This document shows positions 31,770 to 40,354 of a stretch of DNA of 40,482 nucleotides, piece by piece. The position numbers and the translations under genes were made by a program. The notes below the pieces were generated by a model. That model saw nothing but the letters and a program-made list of their open reading frames with translations, had not been told where the DNA came from and ran no database searches. The DNA comes from UBA1046 sp964624395 (GTDB lineage Bacteria; Bacillota; Clostridia; Saccharofermentanales; DTU023): contig CAZUWY010000010.1 in the NCBI GenBank assembly GCA_964624395.1, positions 1 to 40,482 of the forward strand, read 5' to 3'. How positions within the stretch are numbered: position 1 is the stretch's first letter; each line of letters starts with the position of its first letter.

Positions 31770-33293
31770 ATGGATGTACTGATCTTAAACGGCGATAATC
31801 TGACCATAGAAAATGTCATGGAAGTGGCGCGCAAGCTGCGCCCTGTTCAGCTGGCGGCCGAGGCCAGGGAAAAGATTGAAAAATCCTCCCGGCTGGTGCA
31901 AGAAATTGCCAGATCAGGCCAGGCAGTCTACGGTATTTCCACTGGCTTTGGCGAACTTAGTACTGTCTATATAGATCAGGATCAAAATGAGGCCTTGCAA
32001 AGAAATCTGATTTTATCTCATGCCTGTGCACTGGGTCAGCCCTTGGCCGCAGATATTGTCAGAGCGATTATGCTTTTGCGCCTCAATACTTTGGCCAAAG
32101 GCTTTTCCGGAGTCCAGCCAGAGGTGACTAATCTCTTGCAAGAGCTCCTAAACAAAAAAGTCACCCCTTATATACCGGAGCAGGGATCTTTGGGGGCCAG
32201 CGGAGATCTGGCCAATCTAGCCCATATGGCCCTGGTTTTGATCGGGGAGGGCAAAGCCTATTTTGAAAAAGAGCTTTTAGAAGGTAAAGATGCTCTCAGA
32301 GCAGCCGGTCTCGAAGCAGTGACCCTGGCCGGCAAAGACGGCCTTGCTCTTATAAACGGCACGCAGATTATGGCGGCTCTAGGCAGCCTGACCATTTACG
32401 ATGCCAATGATCTGCTTTTTGCGGCAAATCTGGCCGCCTCTTTGAGTTTTGAAGCTCTGCGCGGCATCACCGCCGCCTATGATCCGAGGATCCACAAGCT
32501 CAGAGCTCATCAAGGGCAGATAAAGACAGCTTCCTTTATGCTGGCTGCAGTCGAGGGCAGCGAATATATAAACACAAGACCTGACGATGTCCAGGACCCT
32601 TATACTTTGCGCTGTATACCTCAGGTACACGGTGCAGTAGGAGATGCCCTTGTACATGTGGAGGATATTTTGGCGATTGAAATTAATTCGGTCACAGACA
32701 ATCCTCTTGTCTTTGCCGAAAACGCCGATGTGATCTCCGGGGGTAATTTTCACGGCGAACCTCTGGCTTTGTCTTTGGACTATCTGGGCATCGCTTTGGC
32801 GGAACTGGCTAATATTTCAGAAAGGCGGATCGAACGCCTGATCAATCCCCAGCTAAATTATGGCTTGCCGGCCTTTTTGATCAAGGAGAGTGGCGTAAAT
32901 TCCGGACTGATGATTCCTCAATATGTGGCAGCCGCCATTGTGTCAGAAAATAAAGTGCTGGCCCATCCTGCCAGTGTCGACTCCATCCCATCTTCCGCCA
33001 ATAAAGAGGATCATGTGAGCATGGGAGCCTTTGCCGCCCGTAAAGCCTGCACCATTAAAGATAATCTGCGCCGGGTGCTGGCAATCGAAATGATGACGGC
33101 AGCTCAGGCCCTGGATACACAGAATAAGAGGAAACTAGGCAGACTGACTGCCCCCTTATACGAGAAAATTAGAGCAATAGTGCCCAGCTTAAATGAGGAC
33201 AGGGCCCTATCTTACGATATGGCAGCTTTAGAGGATATGCTTAAGGGGGAAGAGTTTTACCTGCAAATGAAAAAGATAAGAGATAAGGGATAA
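31770..33293 (+). CDS. hutH: Histidine ammonia-lyase
   Basis: 507 aa, converting histidine to urocanate and ammonia. The self-processing A143-S144-G145 in GSLGASGDLANLAHM forms the MIO electrophile. YGISTGFGEL near the N-terminus and NFHGEPLALSLDYLGIAL are also typical. AGGAAAGG precedes the ATG. It is followed by a gene-free stretch with a hexamer repeat and then ftcD, hutI and fchA. The next enzyme, urocanate hydratase (hutU), is not in the window. Confidence 0.96.
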   Translation: MDVLILNGDNLTIENVMEVARKLRPVQLAAEAREKIEKSSRLVQEIARSGQAVYGISTGFGELSTVYIDQDQNEALQRNLILSHACALGQPLAADIVRAIMLLRLNTLAKGFSGVQPEVTNLLQELLNKKVTPYIPEQGSLGASGDLANLAHMALVLIGEGKAYFEKELLEGKDALRAAGLEAVTLAGKDGLALINGTQIMAALGSLTIYDANDLLFAANLAASLSFEALRGITAAYDPRIHKLRAHQGQIKTASFMLAAVEGSEYINTRPDDVQDPYTLRCIPQVHGAVGDALVHVEDILAIEINSVTDNPLVFAENADVISGGNFHGEPLALSLDYLGIALAELANISERRIERLINPQLNYGLPAFLIKESGVNSGLMIPQYVAAAIVSENKVLAHPASVDSIPSSANKEDHVSMGAFAARKACTIKDNLRRVLAIEMMTAAQALDTQNKRKLGRLTAPLYEKIRAIVPSLNEDRALSYDMAALEDMLKGEEFYLQMKKIRDKG

Positions 33294-33481
33294 AACTTCT
33301 TCACCAAGATAAGAAAAATTAAGCAGATAGAAAATAAACACAAGAGCAAGAATTAGAGCAAGATAAAGAGTAAGAGCAAGATAAAGAATAAGATTAAGCG
33401 TTAGAGCAAGAGTTTAGAGTAAGAGTTTAGAGTAAGAGTAAGAGTAAGAGTAAGAGTAAGAGTAAGAGGGAGGATTAGACC
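33294..33481 (+). repeat. Purine-rich spacer with GAGTAA hexamer array next to the ftcD ribosome site
   Basis: Six perfect GAGTAA units occupy 33430-33465, preceded by degenerate AAGAG/TTAGAG units from about 33340. The array ends two bases before GGGAGG (33468-33473), the ribosome site of ftcD. The sense strand has few pyrimidines, which would keep the mRNA unstructured. Confidence 0.8.
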
Positions 33482-34381
33482 ATGTTAAATGAAATTATTG
33501 AATGCATTCCCAATTTCAGTGAGGGTAGAGATCCGGAAAAATTAAAGAGAATCATCGCTCCTTTTAATGAGGATGAGGAGGTGAGACTTTTAGATTATAG
33601 CCAGGATATTGATCACAATCGTGCGGTTGTCACCGTAATCGGCAGTTATGAGGGCTTGAAACGGACTGTGCCCTTAGTTATCAAGAATGCAATTGCTGAG
33701 ATTGATCTGAGAGAGCATGAGGGTGCTCACCCCCGTATGGGTGCTACAGATGTCTGCCCCTTTGTGCCGATTAGAAATACAGATATGGAGCAATGCGTAA
33801 AACTTAGCCGGGAGGTAGCGGAAATTGTGGCCTCAAAATACCAGCTGCCTGTCTTTTTATACGAAAAGTCTGCCAGCAGTCCGGAGAGGGAAAATCTGGC
33901 CCAAATCCGCAAGGGTGGCTTTGAAGGGATGAAAGAAAAATTGAGTCAGGCTGAGTGGCAGCCGGACTACGGTCCCGCCAGCCCGCATGAAACCGCCGGT
34001 GTGACTGCGATTGGAGCGAGGATGCCCTTGATTGCCTACAATATTAATCTGGACACGACAGATCTTACGATTGCCAATAATATTGCCAAACGAGTCAGGC
34101 ATGGCGGCGGAGGGCTGCGCTATATAAAGGCCATGGGTGTTGATCTCAAAGAAAAAAGTATTGTTCAGGTCTCGATGAACATGACGGATTATACCAAGAG
34201 CTCTCTTTACCAGATCATGGAGCTGGTCAGAATTGAGGCCAGACGATACGGGGTCAATGTGGTGGGCAGCGAGATTATTGGGCTTTCACCTCTGGAGGCC
34301 CTGATAGATGCTGCCGCCTATTATCTGCAGCTGGAGGATTTCAGCTTGGATCAGGTGATAGAATCAAGGCTTTTGGACTGA
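33482..34381 (+). CDS. ftcD: Glutamate formimidoyltransferase
   Basis: 299 aa, single-domain form. It moves the formimino group from formiminoglutamate to tetrahydrofolate, giving glutamate. The N-terminus ECIPNFSEGRD is diagnostic, and EHEGAHPRMGATDVCPFVP supplies the substrate-binding histidines; residues around GGGGLRYIKAMGV follow. GGGAGG lies eight bases upstream. In animals this activity is fused to the cyclodeaminase; here that activity is encoded separately by fchA, two genes downstream. Confidence 0.95.
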   Translation: MLNEIIECIPNFSEGRDPEKLKRIIAPFNEDEEVRLLDYSQDIDHNRAVVTVIGSYEGLKRTVPLVIKNAIAEIDLREHEGAHPRMGATDVCPFVPIRNTDMEQCVKLSREVAEIVASKYQLPVFLYEKSASSPERENLAQIRKGGFEGMKEKLSQAEWQPDYGPASPHETAGVTAIGARMPLIAYNINLDTTDLTIANNIAKRVRHGGGGLRYIKAMGVDLKEKSIVQVSMNMTDYTKSSLYQIMELVRIEARRYGVNVVGSEIIGLSPLEALIDAAAYYLQLEDFSLDQVIESRLLD

Positions 34382-34391
34382 GAGGAAAAAG

Positions 34392-35624
34392 ATGAAGAAA
34401 GAAGATATGCTTATTCGTTCGCGGGCAATATTTACAGCCGATAAAAGATTTCCTGAGCTAATAGACGGCTATATCCTGATCAAAGATAAAAAGATTGCCC
34501 AGGTCGAAGAGGGTCCTGTTCCTCAGGAGTTATTAAATAGTGGCCTAAAATTGGAGGATGCCGGAGACAATCTTGTCTTGCCTGGTTATATTGATCCTCA
34601 TACCCATCTGGTGCACGGAGGCTCCAGGGAGCAGGAGCTGGCTATGAAGCTGGCCGGCAAATCCTATATGGAGATCCATGAGATCGGTGGCATCAGGAGC
34701 ACTATGAGGGCTACCAGAGGCATGTCTGCCGCAGAACTCTACGCCAAAGCCAAAAAGAGCCTAGATAGAATGCTTGCCTTTGGCGTCACCACGGTTGAGG
34801 CAAAGAGCGGCTACGGGCTTGACAAGGAGACGGAAATTCGCTGCCTGGAGGTGGCAGGCCAGCTCAATCAGGATCATCCTGCTGATCTTGTCAGCAGCTA
34901 TATGGGAGCTCATGCTTTGCCAGCTGAATTTTCAGCTGTTAATGATTATGTCGAATTTATGCTTACTGAGGTCATGCCTGAGATCAGGGAGCGGGGACTG
35001 GCTGAATTTTGCGATATTTTTTGCGAGCAGGGCATCTTTGATCTGGAAATCTCCCGTTATTACCTGCAAAAGGCAAAAGAGATGGGCTTTTTGCTCAAAA
35101 TCCATGCCGATGAGATCGTGCCTTTGGGCGGGGCAGAGCTGGCCGCTGAGATGGGTGCTATCTCGGCAGAGCATCTGATGGCGATCTCAGATGAGGGCAT
35201 TGAAAAGATGGCTGAAGCTGGCACCATTGCCATCCTTTTACCGGCGACCACTTTCTTTTTAATGGCGAAATCCTATGCGCCGGCCAAGAAAATGAAGGCA
35301 GCGGGTGTGAGGATAGCACTGGCCACGGACTATAATCCGGGCAGCAGCCCCACAGAAAATATTCAGGTTTCTATGGCACATGCCTGTTTTGGCATGGGCC
35401 TTGCACCGGAGGATATAATTCTGGCTGTTACCATAAATGCAGCTGCGGCTGTTAACAGGGAAGATATAGTGGGTTCTATCACGGCTGGCAAAAAGGCAGA
35501 TATTTTAATCACAGATGTAAAATCTCCGGCTGAGTTGATCTATCGCTTTGGGGTCAATCATATAGAGAAGGTATATAAAGAAGGTCAGCTGGTAGCTGAA
35601 AAAGAGAGAATTTGTTATGAGTAG
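34392..35624 (+). CDS. hutI: Imidazolonepropionase
   Basis: 410 aa amidohydrolase hydrolysing imidazolone-5-propionate to formiminoglutamate. Metal ligands are seen in the DPHTHLVHGGSRE segment (HxH), KIHADEI and EHLMAI, with the late aspartate in LATDYNPGSSP. GAGG lies upstream and the gene starts 10 bases after ftcD. The stop overlaps the fchA start by 8 bases. Confidence 0.95.
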   Translation: MKKEDMLIRSRAIFTADKRFPELIDGYILIKDKKIAQVEEGPVPQELLNSGLKLEDAGDNLVLPGYIDPHTHLVHGGSREQELAMKLAGKSYMEIHEIGGIRSTMRATRGMSAAELYAKAKKSLDRMLAFGVTTVEAKSGYGLDKETEIRCLEVAGQLNQDHPADLVSSYMGAHALPAEFSAVNDYVEFMLTEVMPEIRERGLAEFCDIFCEQGIFDLEISRYYLQKAKEMGFLLKIHADEIVPLGGAELAAEMGAISAEHLMAISDEGIEKMAEAGTIAILLPATTFFLMAKSYAPAKKMKAAGVRIALATDYNPGSSPTENIQVSMAHACFGMGLAPEDIILAVTINAAAAVNREDIVGSITAGKKADILITDVKSPAELIYRFGVNHIEKVYKEGQLVAEKERICYE

Positions 35625-36264
35625 CCTGGTGGATATGGATGTCAAAGATCTGCTGGCTTTGACCGGCAGCAAAGCCCCCGCTCCGGGTGGCGGCAGCATG
35701 TCTGCTCTGGCGGCAGCCATGGCTTCCCAGCTGGGGAAAATGGTTTACCAGTTGACAGAGGGCAAGAAAGTCTGGCAAAAGTTTGCTGATGATTTAAAGG
35801 AGGAAATGGCTCTGGATTTCAGCCAGCTGACAGATCTGGCCTTTGAACTGGAGATACTGGTTGATGAAGATACAAAAGCCTTTAATTCCTTCATGACAGC
35901 TCTGGCTCTGCCCAAAGAGAGCAAAGAAGATATAAGAGCCAGAGAAAAAGCCCTGCAAGATGCCTCTATCTTGGCCATGGAAATTCCCTTGAGGGTGGCA
36001 AAGAAAAGCCTTGAAGTTATTTGCCGTTTGAAATCGATCGCCCTCTTTGGTAACAAAAACAGTCTGTCAGATGCTGGAGTGGCTTTGCACCTGGCAGCTG
36101 CAGCTGTAGAAGGGGCCGCCTTAAATGTGCGGATCAATCTGCCCGGTATAGACGATGAGAAGATTAAAAGCAAAGCCCTGCAGGAGATCAAAGCTATCGG
36201 GCGGGGAAAAAATGATCTTTTAAATGAAATCCTTGCCGCTGTTGAGCAAAGAATGGATTACTGA
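35617..36264 (+). CDS. fchA: Formiminotetrahydrofolate cyclodeaminase
   Basis: 215 aa, turning 5-formimino-tetrahydrofolate into 5,10-methenyl-tetrahydrofolate and ammonia. The FTCD_C-type motif KAPAPGGGSMSALAAAMASQ is near the N-terminus, with DEDTKAFNSFMTALALPK in the helical body and NVRINLPGIDD near the end. It overlaps hutI and is the last gene of the histidine cluster, joining histidine breakdown to the folate C1 pool. Confidence 0.92.
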   Translation: MSSLVDMDVKDLLALTGSKAPAPGGGSMSALAAAMASQLGKMVYQLTEGKKVWQKFADDLKEEMALDFSQLTDLAFELEILVDEDTKAFNSFMTALALPKESKEDIRAREKALQDASILAMEIPLRVAKKSLEVICRLKSIALFGNKNSLSDAGVALHLAAAAVEGAALNVRINLPGIDDEKIKSKALQEIKAIGRGKNDLLNEILAAVEQRMDY

Positions 36265-36280
36265 GCCGGCTATAGATTTT

Positions 36281-36316
36281 CATCTGCCGCCGGCGTTGAA
36301 GTTTTGCCAGCAGATG
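36281..36316. repeat. Dispersed hairpin repeat, copy 3, possible terminator of the hut operon
   Basis: CATCTGC at 36281-36287 pairs with GCAGATG at 36310-36316, and CCGGC/GCC pairs inside. Seven T residues (36327-36333) follow after an 11-base gap, so it is not a textbook terminator. Its reverse complement matches the hairpin at 19861-19887. Confidence 0.55.
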
Positions 36317-36331
36317 GTACAAAATCTTTTT

Positions 36332-36359
36332 TTGTTTGTAAAAACTTGCCCGATACAAT
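36332..36359 (+). promoter_or_regulatory. Promoter of the thiXYZ riboswitch leader
   Basis: TTGTTT (36332-36337) and TACAAT (36354-36359) are 16 bp apart. The expected start near 36366 falls just before the TPP aptamer. Confidence 0.5.
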
Positions 36360-36373
36360 AAAATAAAATTAAT

Positions 36374-36449
36374 TCAGGGGAGCCAATCTGGCTGAGAGGA
36401 CTCAAGGTCGACCCTAGAACCTGATCCGGATAATACCGGCGGAGGGAGA
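36374..36449 (+). promoter_or_regulatory. Thiamine diphosphate (TPP/THI-box) riboswitch
   Basis: The conserved core appears in order: CAGGGGAGCC, GGCTGAGAGG, ACCCTAGAACCTGAT, then CCGGATAATACCGGCGGAGG. This is the THI-element pattern. The 3' segment GCGGAGG (36439-36445) is also complementary to CCTCCGC (36470-36476) in the 5' side of the terminator. Without ligand it can therefore form an antiterminator; bound TPP would sequester it and allow termination. Confidence 0.94.
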
Positions 36450-36467
36450 AGATAAGATCTCTGTTGA

Positions 36468-36493
36468 AACCTCCGCTTAGCCGGAGGTTTTTT
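36468..36493 (+). terminator. Terminator in the TPP riboswitch expression platform
   Basis: AACCTCCG (36468-36475) pairs perfectly with CGGAGGTT (36482-36489) around loop CTTAGC, followed by a run of six T. It ends about 90 bases before the thiX start. Confidence 0.9.
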
Positions 36494-36523
36494 GTTCTCC
36501 TTGCGGCCAGATAAATACAAATT

Positions 36524-36551
36524 AGCTAAAATGCCAGCTGGTGTTTTAGCT
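36524..36551. repeat. Nested 28-bp dyad between the riboswitch terminator and thiX
   Basis: AGCTAAAA (36524-36531) and TTTTAGCT (36544-36551) flank the palindrome CCAGCTGG (36534-36541); only the two TG dinucleotides between them break the symmetry. The 3' edge overlaps a second possible hairpin, GCTCT (36549-36553) with AGAGC (36560-36564). It lies 24 bases before the ribosome site and could be an operator or an RNA control element. Confidence 0.7.
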
Positions 36552-36583
36552 CTTGCCCGAGAGCTTCTTAGGATGGAGTGGAA

Positions 36584-37378
36584 ATGAAAAGGTATTTAAG
36601 AAAAATAATGCCACCCTTATTAATCCTTATTTTGCTGGCGGCGCTGATCCAGCTATTGTCTGCCGCCGGCATTATCAGGGATTTTGTCATACCTCCCCCG
36701 GTTGCTGTCTTAAAAGCCCTGCTCAGCAATTATAAACTGCTTTGGAGTCATCTCAAGGAGACGATGTTCATCTCCTTGCTGGGGCTGTTTTTAAGTATAA
36801 TTACAGGAGCATTGCTGGCTTTGGCCATGGATCGGCTGCCTTTTTTATACAGGGCCTTTTACCCGCTGCTGGTTATTTCTCAGACCATCCCCACCATGGT
36901 GATTACGCCCGTAATAGTATTAATTTTCGGCTATGGCTTTTTGCCCCGGCTGGCGGTGGTTTTGCTCGTTTGCTTCTTTCCCGTTGCTATCAATCTCCTG
37001 CAAGGTTTTACGGCAGTGGATCAAGATCAGATCAGGCTGATGAAAACAATGGGAGCAGGAGAGGGACAGATACTTTGGCATGTAAAGCTTCCCTCCAGCC
37101 TTTTGCATTTTTTCTCCGGCATCAAGATTTCCGCCACCTATGCCGTGATGGCGGCTGTGCTGGCCGAATGGTCAGGCGGAGGGAACGGACTGGGTATCTA
37201 TATGCTCAGGAGCAAAAGATCCTATAGCTTTGACAATATGTTCGCTGCGATCATTATTATTGTCCTTTTGAGTCTGACTTTGTATTATCTGGTGGTTTTA
37301 GTGGAGCGGCTGTCCCTTCCCTGGGTCAGGGTTAAATCTTTAGAGGATGACTGGATCAGAAAAAAAGAGCTTAACTGA
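36584..37378 (+). CDS. thiX: ABC transporter permease for a thiamine pyrimidine precursor (ThiX)
   Basis: 264 aa with about six membrane helices. The cytoplasmic EAA-like loop reads MGAGEGQILWHVKLPSSL, the site that contacts the ATPase. The family is the nitrate/sulfonate/taurine-type BPD permeases; assignment to hydroxymethylpyrimidine (HMP) transport comes from the TPP riboswitch and the ThiY-like binding protein. The ATG at 36584 has GGAG five bases upstream; GTG 36578 is less likely. First gene of thiXYZ. Confidence 0.85.
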   Translation: MKRYLRKIMPPLLILILLAALIQLLSAAGIIRDFVIPPPVAVLKALLSNYKLLWSHLKETMFISLLGLFLSIITGALLALAMDRLPFLYRAFYPLLVISQTIPTMVITPVIVLIFGYGFLPRLAVVLLVCFFPVAINLLQGFTAVDQDQIRLMKTMGAGEGQILWHVKLPSSLLHFFSGIKISATYAVMAAVLAEWSGGGNGLGIYMLRSKRSYSFDNMFAAIIIIVLLSLTLYYLVVLVERLSLPWVRVKSLEDDWIRKKELN

Positions 37379-37513
37379 TAAAAATAGCAAAAAACGCCAG
37401 CAAAAATAAAACAATAGATAGACATAAAAGAGCAGCAAGAGTTAAAGCTGCAGCAAAGATTAAAAATAAAACAAAAGAAATTATAAAAAATCTAAGTAAA
37501 GTGAGAGGAAAAG

Positions 37514-38551
37514 ATGACAAAGATAAATATGCTTGCAGCAGTTAAGAATAAAAGGTCTAAAGCAGTGCTTTATTTACTGGTTTTAACCATGCTTATAGCC
37601 TTAGTTTCCTGCAGCAAGCAGGATGGCGAGCAAAAGGGTCAGGATCAAGACCAGCTTGAAAAAATTGTTCTGGCTTTAGACTGGACGGCCAATACCAATC
37701 ATTCTGGCCTTTTTTTGGCAGAAGAGCAGGGCTTTTTTGCCCGGGAAGGTTTGACGGTTGAATTTCAGGAATCCGATATGAACTTTATCGAGATGGTTGC
37801 CAGTGGCACCGCTTCTTTTGGCATAGCCAGCCAGGAGCAGATTTTGCAGGCTAGATCATCCTTTGCTAAGATTCCGGTGGTAGCTGTGGCCGCTATCTTA
37901 CAGCATAACAGCTCGGGTTTTGCCTCCCCCCGGGACAGAAAAATTACATCCCCTAAAGATTTTGCCCATAAGACATACAGCGGTTGGGGGACTGAACTGG
38001 AGCTGGCCTTCATCAAGACATTGATGGAGAAAGAAGGGGCAAATTTTGAGCAAGTAAAGATCATCAACCAGTCAGCGACAAATTTTATTGCCAGCATGGA
38101 GATGGAGGCGGATTTTGGCTGGATTTACTGGGGTTGGGATGGGATAAACTGTGAAATTTCAGCTTATCCGATCGATTTTATCTTGCTCCAGTCAATTGAT
38201 CCTCGTTTAGACTTTTACTCTCCGCTTCTTTTTACCAGTGAGGAATTGATGTTGGAAAATCCTGATTTGATCAAAAGATTCTTGCGGGCGGCCCAAGATG
38301 GCTATCTCCTAGCGATTGCTGAACCCAACTTGGCGGTTGAGGCTATTTTGCAGGTGGCCCCTGAGCTGGATCGAGCGATTTTAGAGGCGAGCCAGCACTG
38401 GATAAATGAAAAATATATTGATGACGCTTTGCGCTGGGGCGAGATGCAAGATGAGATCTGGCTAGATTTTAGCGCCTGGATGAAAGAGTACAATATCTTG
38501 GAGCAAGATATTGACGCCAACGAGGCCTATAGCAATGAATTCTTACCCTGA
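37514..38551 (+). CDS. thiY: HMP/thiamine-precursor-binding lipoprotein (ThiY)
   Basis: 345 aa. The signal ends in the lipobox LVSC, so C33 is lipidated. The NMT1/THI5-like binding domain starts with LALDWTANTNHSGLFLAEEQ, close to the motif of known HMP and formylaminopyrimidine binders. It would deliver the pyrimidine precursor (HMP or formylaminopyrimidine) to ThiX. AGAGG lies five bases before the ATG. The 135-base gap after thiX is A-rich with no gene, and no separate promoter is evident. The next gene overlaps its end by 17 bases. Confidence 0.88.
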   Translation: MTKINMLAAVKNKRSKAVLYLLVLTMLIALVSCSKQDGEQKGQDQDQLEKIVLALDWTANTNHSGLFLAEEQGFFAREGLTVEFQESDMNFIEMVASGTASFGIASQEQILQARSSFAKIPVVAVAAILQHNSSGFASPRDRKITSPKDFAHKTYSGWGTELELAFIKTLMEKEGANFEQVKIINQSATNFIASMEMEADFGWIYWGWDGINCEISAYPIDFILLQSIDPRLDFYSPLLFTSEELMLENPDLIKRFLRAAQDGYLLAIAEPNLAVEAILQVAPELDRAILEASQHWINEKYIDDALRWGEMQDEIWLDFSAWMKEYNILEQDIDANEAYSNEFLP

Positions 38552-39251
38552 AGAAAAAAAGATTGTTTTGAGTGGCATCAATCTCGGCCGCAGTTTTGAC
38601 CCGGATATCTGGACCTTCAGGCAGCTGGATATAAAGCTTTTCGAGGGAGAGTTTGCTGCTGTTTTAGGCCTGTCCGGCAGCGGCAAAACTACTTTGTTTA
38701 ACCTTTTAGCCGGCTTGGACAGCCCTGATGAGGGCGAGGTTATAGTGACTGAAAAGATAGGCTATATGATGCAAAAGGATCTTTTACTGCCCTGGAAGAA
38801 GATAATTGACAATATCTCCCTGCCCCTGATTTTGCAGGGTATAAATCACAGGGAGGCCAGAAAAACCGCCGCCGGTCATTTAGCCACTTTTGGTCTTGAG
38901 GGGCTGGAGGAACGCTGGCCTGCCCAGCTGTCTGGCGGAGAAAGGCAGCGAGCAGCCCTTTTACGCACCTATCTTTATGCCGGCAATATTCTCCTTTTAG
39001 ATGAGCCCTTCAGCGGAATTGATGCCATCACCAGAGAAAATCTTCATCACTGGTTGAAAGCTATTAAAGAAAAACTCAATCTTACTATACTTTTGATCAC
39101 CCACGATATTGAAGAGGCTATCAATCTGGCAGATACCATCCATGTTCTCTCCGCCCGGCCGCCGGCCAGACTGCATCCTGCTCTGAAGATCGAGGACAAG
39201 AATAATAAGGAGCTCAGAGATCAGATCAGAAAGCTGCTTTATCTGGCCTAG
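38535..39251 (+). CDS. thiZ: ABC transporter ATPase (ThiZ)
   Basis: 238 aa, energising the thiamine-precursor transporter. Walker A is GLSGSGKTT, the Q-loop is YMMQKDLLLPWK, signature LSGGERQRAALLR, Walker B ILLLDEPFSGID, and the switch histidine is in LITHDIEEAI. The Q-loop LLPW motif is typical of ATPases paired with SsuC/TauC-type permeases. The ATG at 38535 lies within the thiY end and follows GAGG about ten bases upstream. Its end faces the minus-strand rluA gene, with a weak AT hairpin (39253-39266) and TTTTTT (39271-39276) between them. Confidence 0.88.
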   Translation: MNSYPEEKKIVLSGINLGRSFDPDIWTFRQLDIKLFEGEFAAVLGLSGSGKTTLFNLLAGLDSPDEGEVIVTEKIGYMMQKDLLLPWKKIIDNISLPLILQGINHREARKTAAGHLATFGLEGLEERWPAQLSGGERQRAALLRTYLYAGNILLLDEPFSGIDAITRENLHHWLKAIKEKLNLTILLITHDIEEAINLADTIHVLSARPPARLHPALKIEDKNNKELRDQIRKLLYLA

Positions 39252-39274
39252 TCTAAACCTTTTTAGCCGCTTTT

Positions 39275-40285
39275 TTATCTGTCATCAATTTTTAATTCAA
39301 GCAAAGATTTGGGGATAAGATCTTTGCCCCTAAGAGAGATTGCCAGCTTCTGGCAGAGTATTGCCATATCCTGCGGCAGAGGGGCAAAAATTTCCTCTTC
39401 AGCTCTGGATTTTACATGCCTAAAAGAAAGATAGGCGGCGTGCAAGGCCTGCCTGGCGATCAGCTGGTCTTTTTCCAGCCGCTCTGGATCTTGCAGCAGC
39501 TTTCTTGCTTCGGGCCAAAGATCGGCTCTGACAAAATCTTTTACCTGCTCATAATCTTTCAAGGCCTCAAGTCCATAAAGACCGTCACCCAAGAGGGGAT
39601 GGCCATGCCAGAGAGCATGTAGCCTGATCTGATGGGTCCTTCCTGTCATCAGCCTGAAAGCAACGAGGGAAGAGGAGTTGTCGGGAGAAAAAGAGATTTC
39701 CTGATAGGCGGTAAGAGCTGCTTTGCCGTCAGGGTCTACGACGCGGCGGATGAAATCTTCACTGCTTCTTTTAATGGGGCCCTTTAAGAAGCCTTGCTCG
39801 TTTTCAAAACGGCCGTGGACAACAGCCAGATAGATTTTTTTCATGGGGTTTGAGCTGGCAAAATAATGGGCGAGCGGGAAGCGGGCGATGAGAAAGACAC
39901 CTGAAGTTTCCTTGTCCAGTCTAACCACAGGATGTAAGGCTTTGTCAGAGAGTTTGGCAATGACGGTTTCACTGCCATGGCCCATGGTCGGGTGCACCAC
40001 CTGGCCGGCCCTTTTGTTTACAGCCAGATACCAGTCATCGAGATAGATCAGATCGATTTCGGGATCGTGCTTGATCATTTGATTGTCCTGGGGTTCGTCA
40101 ATTTTGACAACAATTAAATCACCGGCTTTAACCCGGTCGATCAGGCGCTGGGGCAGATTGTTTATGCTTATGCTGCCCTGGCGGCGGATCCTTTTTAAGA
40201 TTCTGCTGGAAAAACCTGCCCCGATCAGAACCTGGCGGATTGTTTTTTGATCTTCCTTTTCTTGACATTCCCAGCTAAAAAGCAT
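39275..40285 (-). CDS. RluA-family pseudouridine synthase
   Basis: 336 aa. An S4-like N-terminal region (about 15-65, with RRQGSISINNLPQRLIDRVK) precedes the synthase domain. The catalytic aspartate is D124 in VVRLDKETSGV; LMTGRTHQIRLHALWHGHPL and LGDGLYG are other family motifs. It converts uridine to pseudouridine in rRNA or tRNA; RluD-like specificity cannot be told from sequence. An extension near residues 240-275 (LKDYEQVKDFVRADLWPEA) is longer than in the core family. AAAGGAG lies 12 bases before the ATG, a long spacing. A separate gene, convergent with thiZ. Confidence 0.92.
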   Translation of the reverse strand: MLFSWECQEKEDQKTIRQVLIGAGFSSRILKRIRRQGSISINNLPQRLIDRVKAGDLIVVKIDEPQDNQMIKHDPEIDLIYLDDWYLAVNKRAGQVVHPTMGHGSETVIAKLSDKALHPVVRLDKETSGVFLIARFPLAHYFASSNPMKKIYLAVVHGRFENEQGFLKGPIKRSSEDFIRRVVDPDGKAALTAYQEISFSPDNSSSLVAFRLMTGRTHQIRLHALWHGHPLLGDGLYGLEALKDYEQVKDFVRADLWPEARKLLQDPERLEKDQLIARQALHAAYLSFRHVKSRAEEEIFAPLPQDMAILCQKLAISLRGKDLIPKSLLELKIDDR

Positions 40286-40354
40286 CAGGCAGATTTTCTC
40301 CTTTAAAAATTGGGTCGCTTTTGCATAATAACATTTATTTGCATATTATATTTT

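Noticed and set aside
33430..33465. CRISPR array
   Set aside because: The units are contiguous hexamers without spacers; no cas genes are present.
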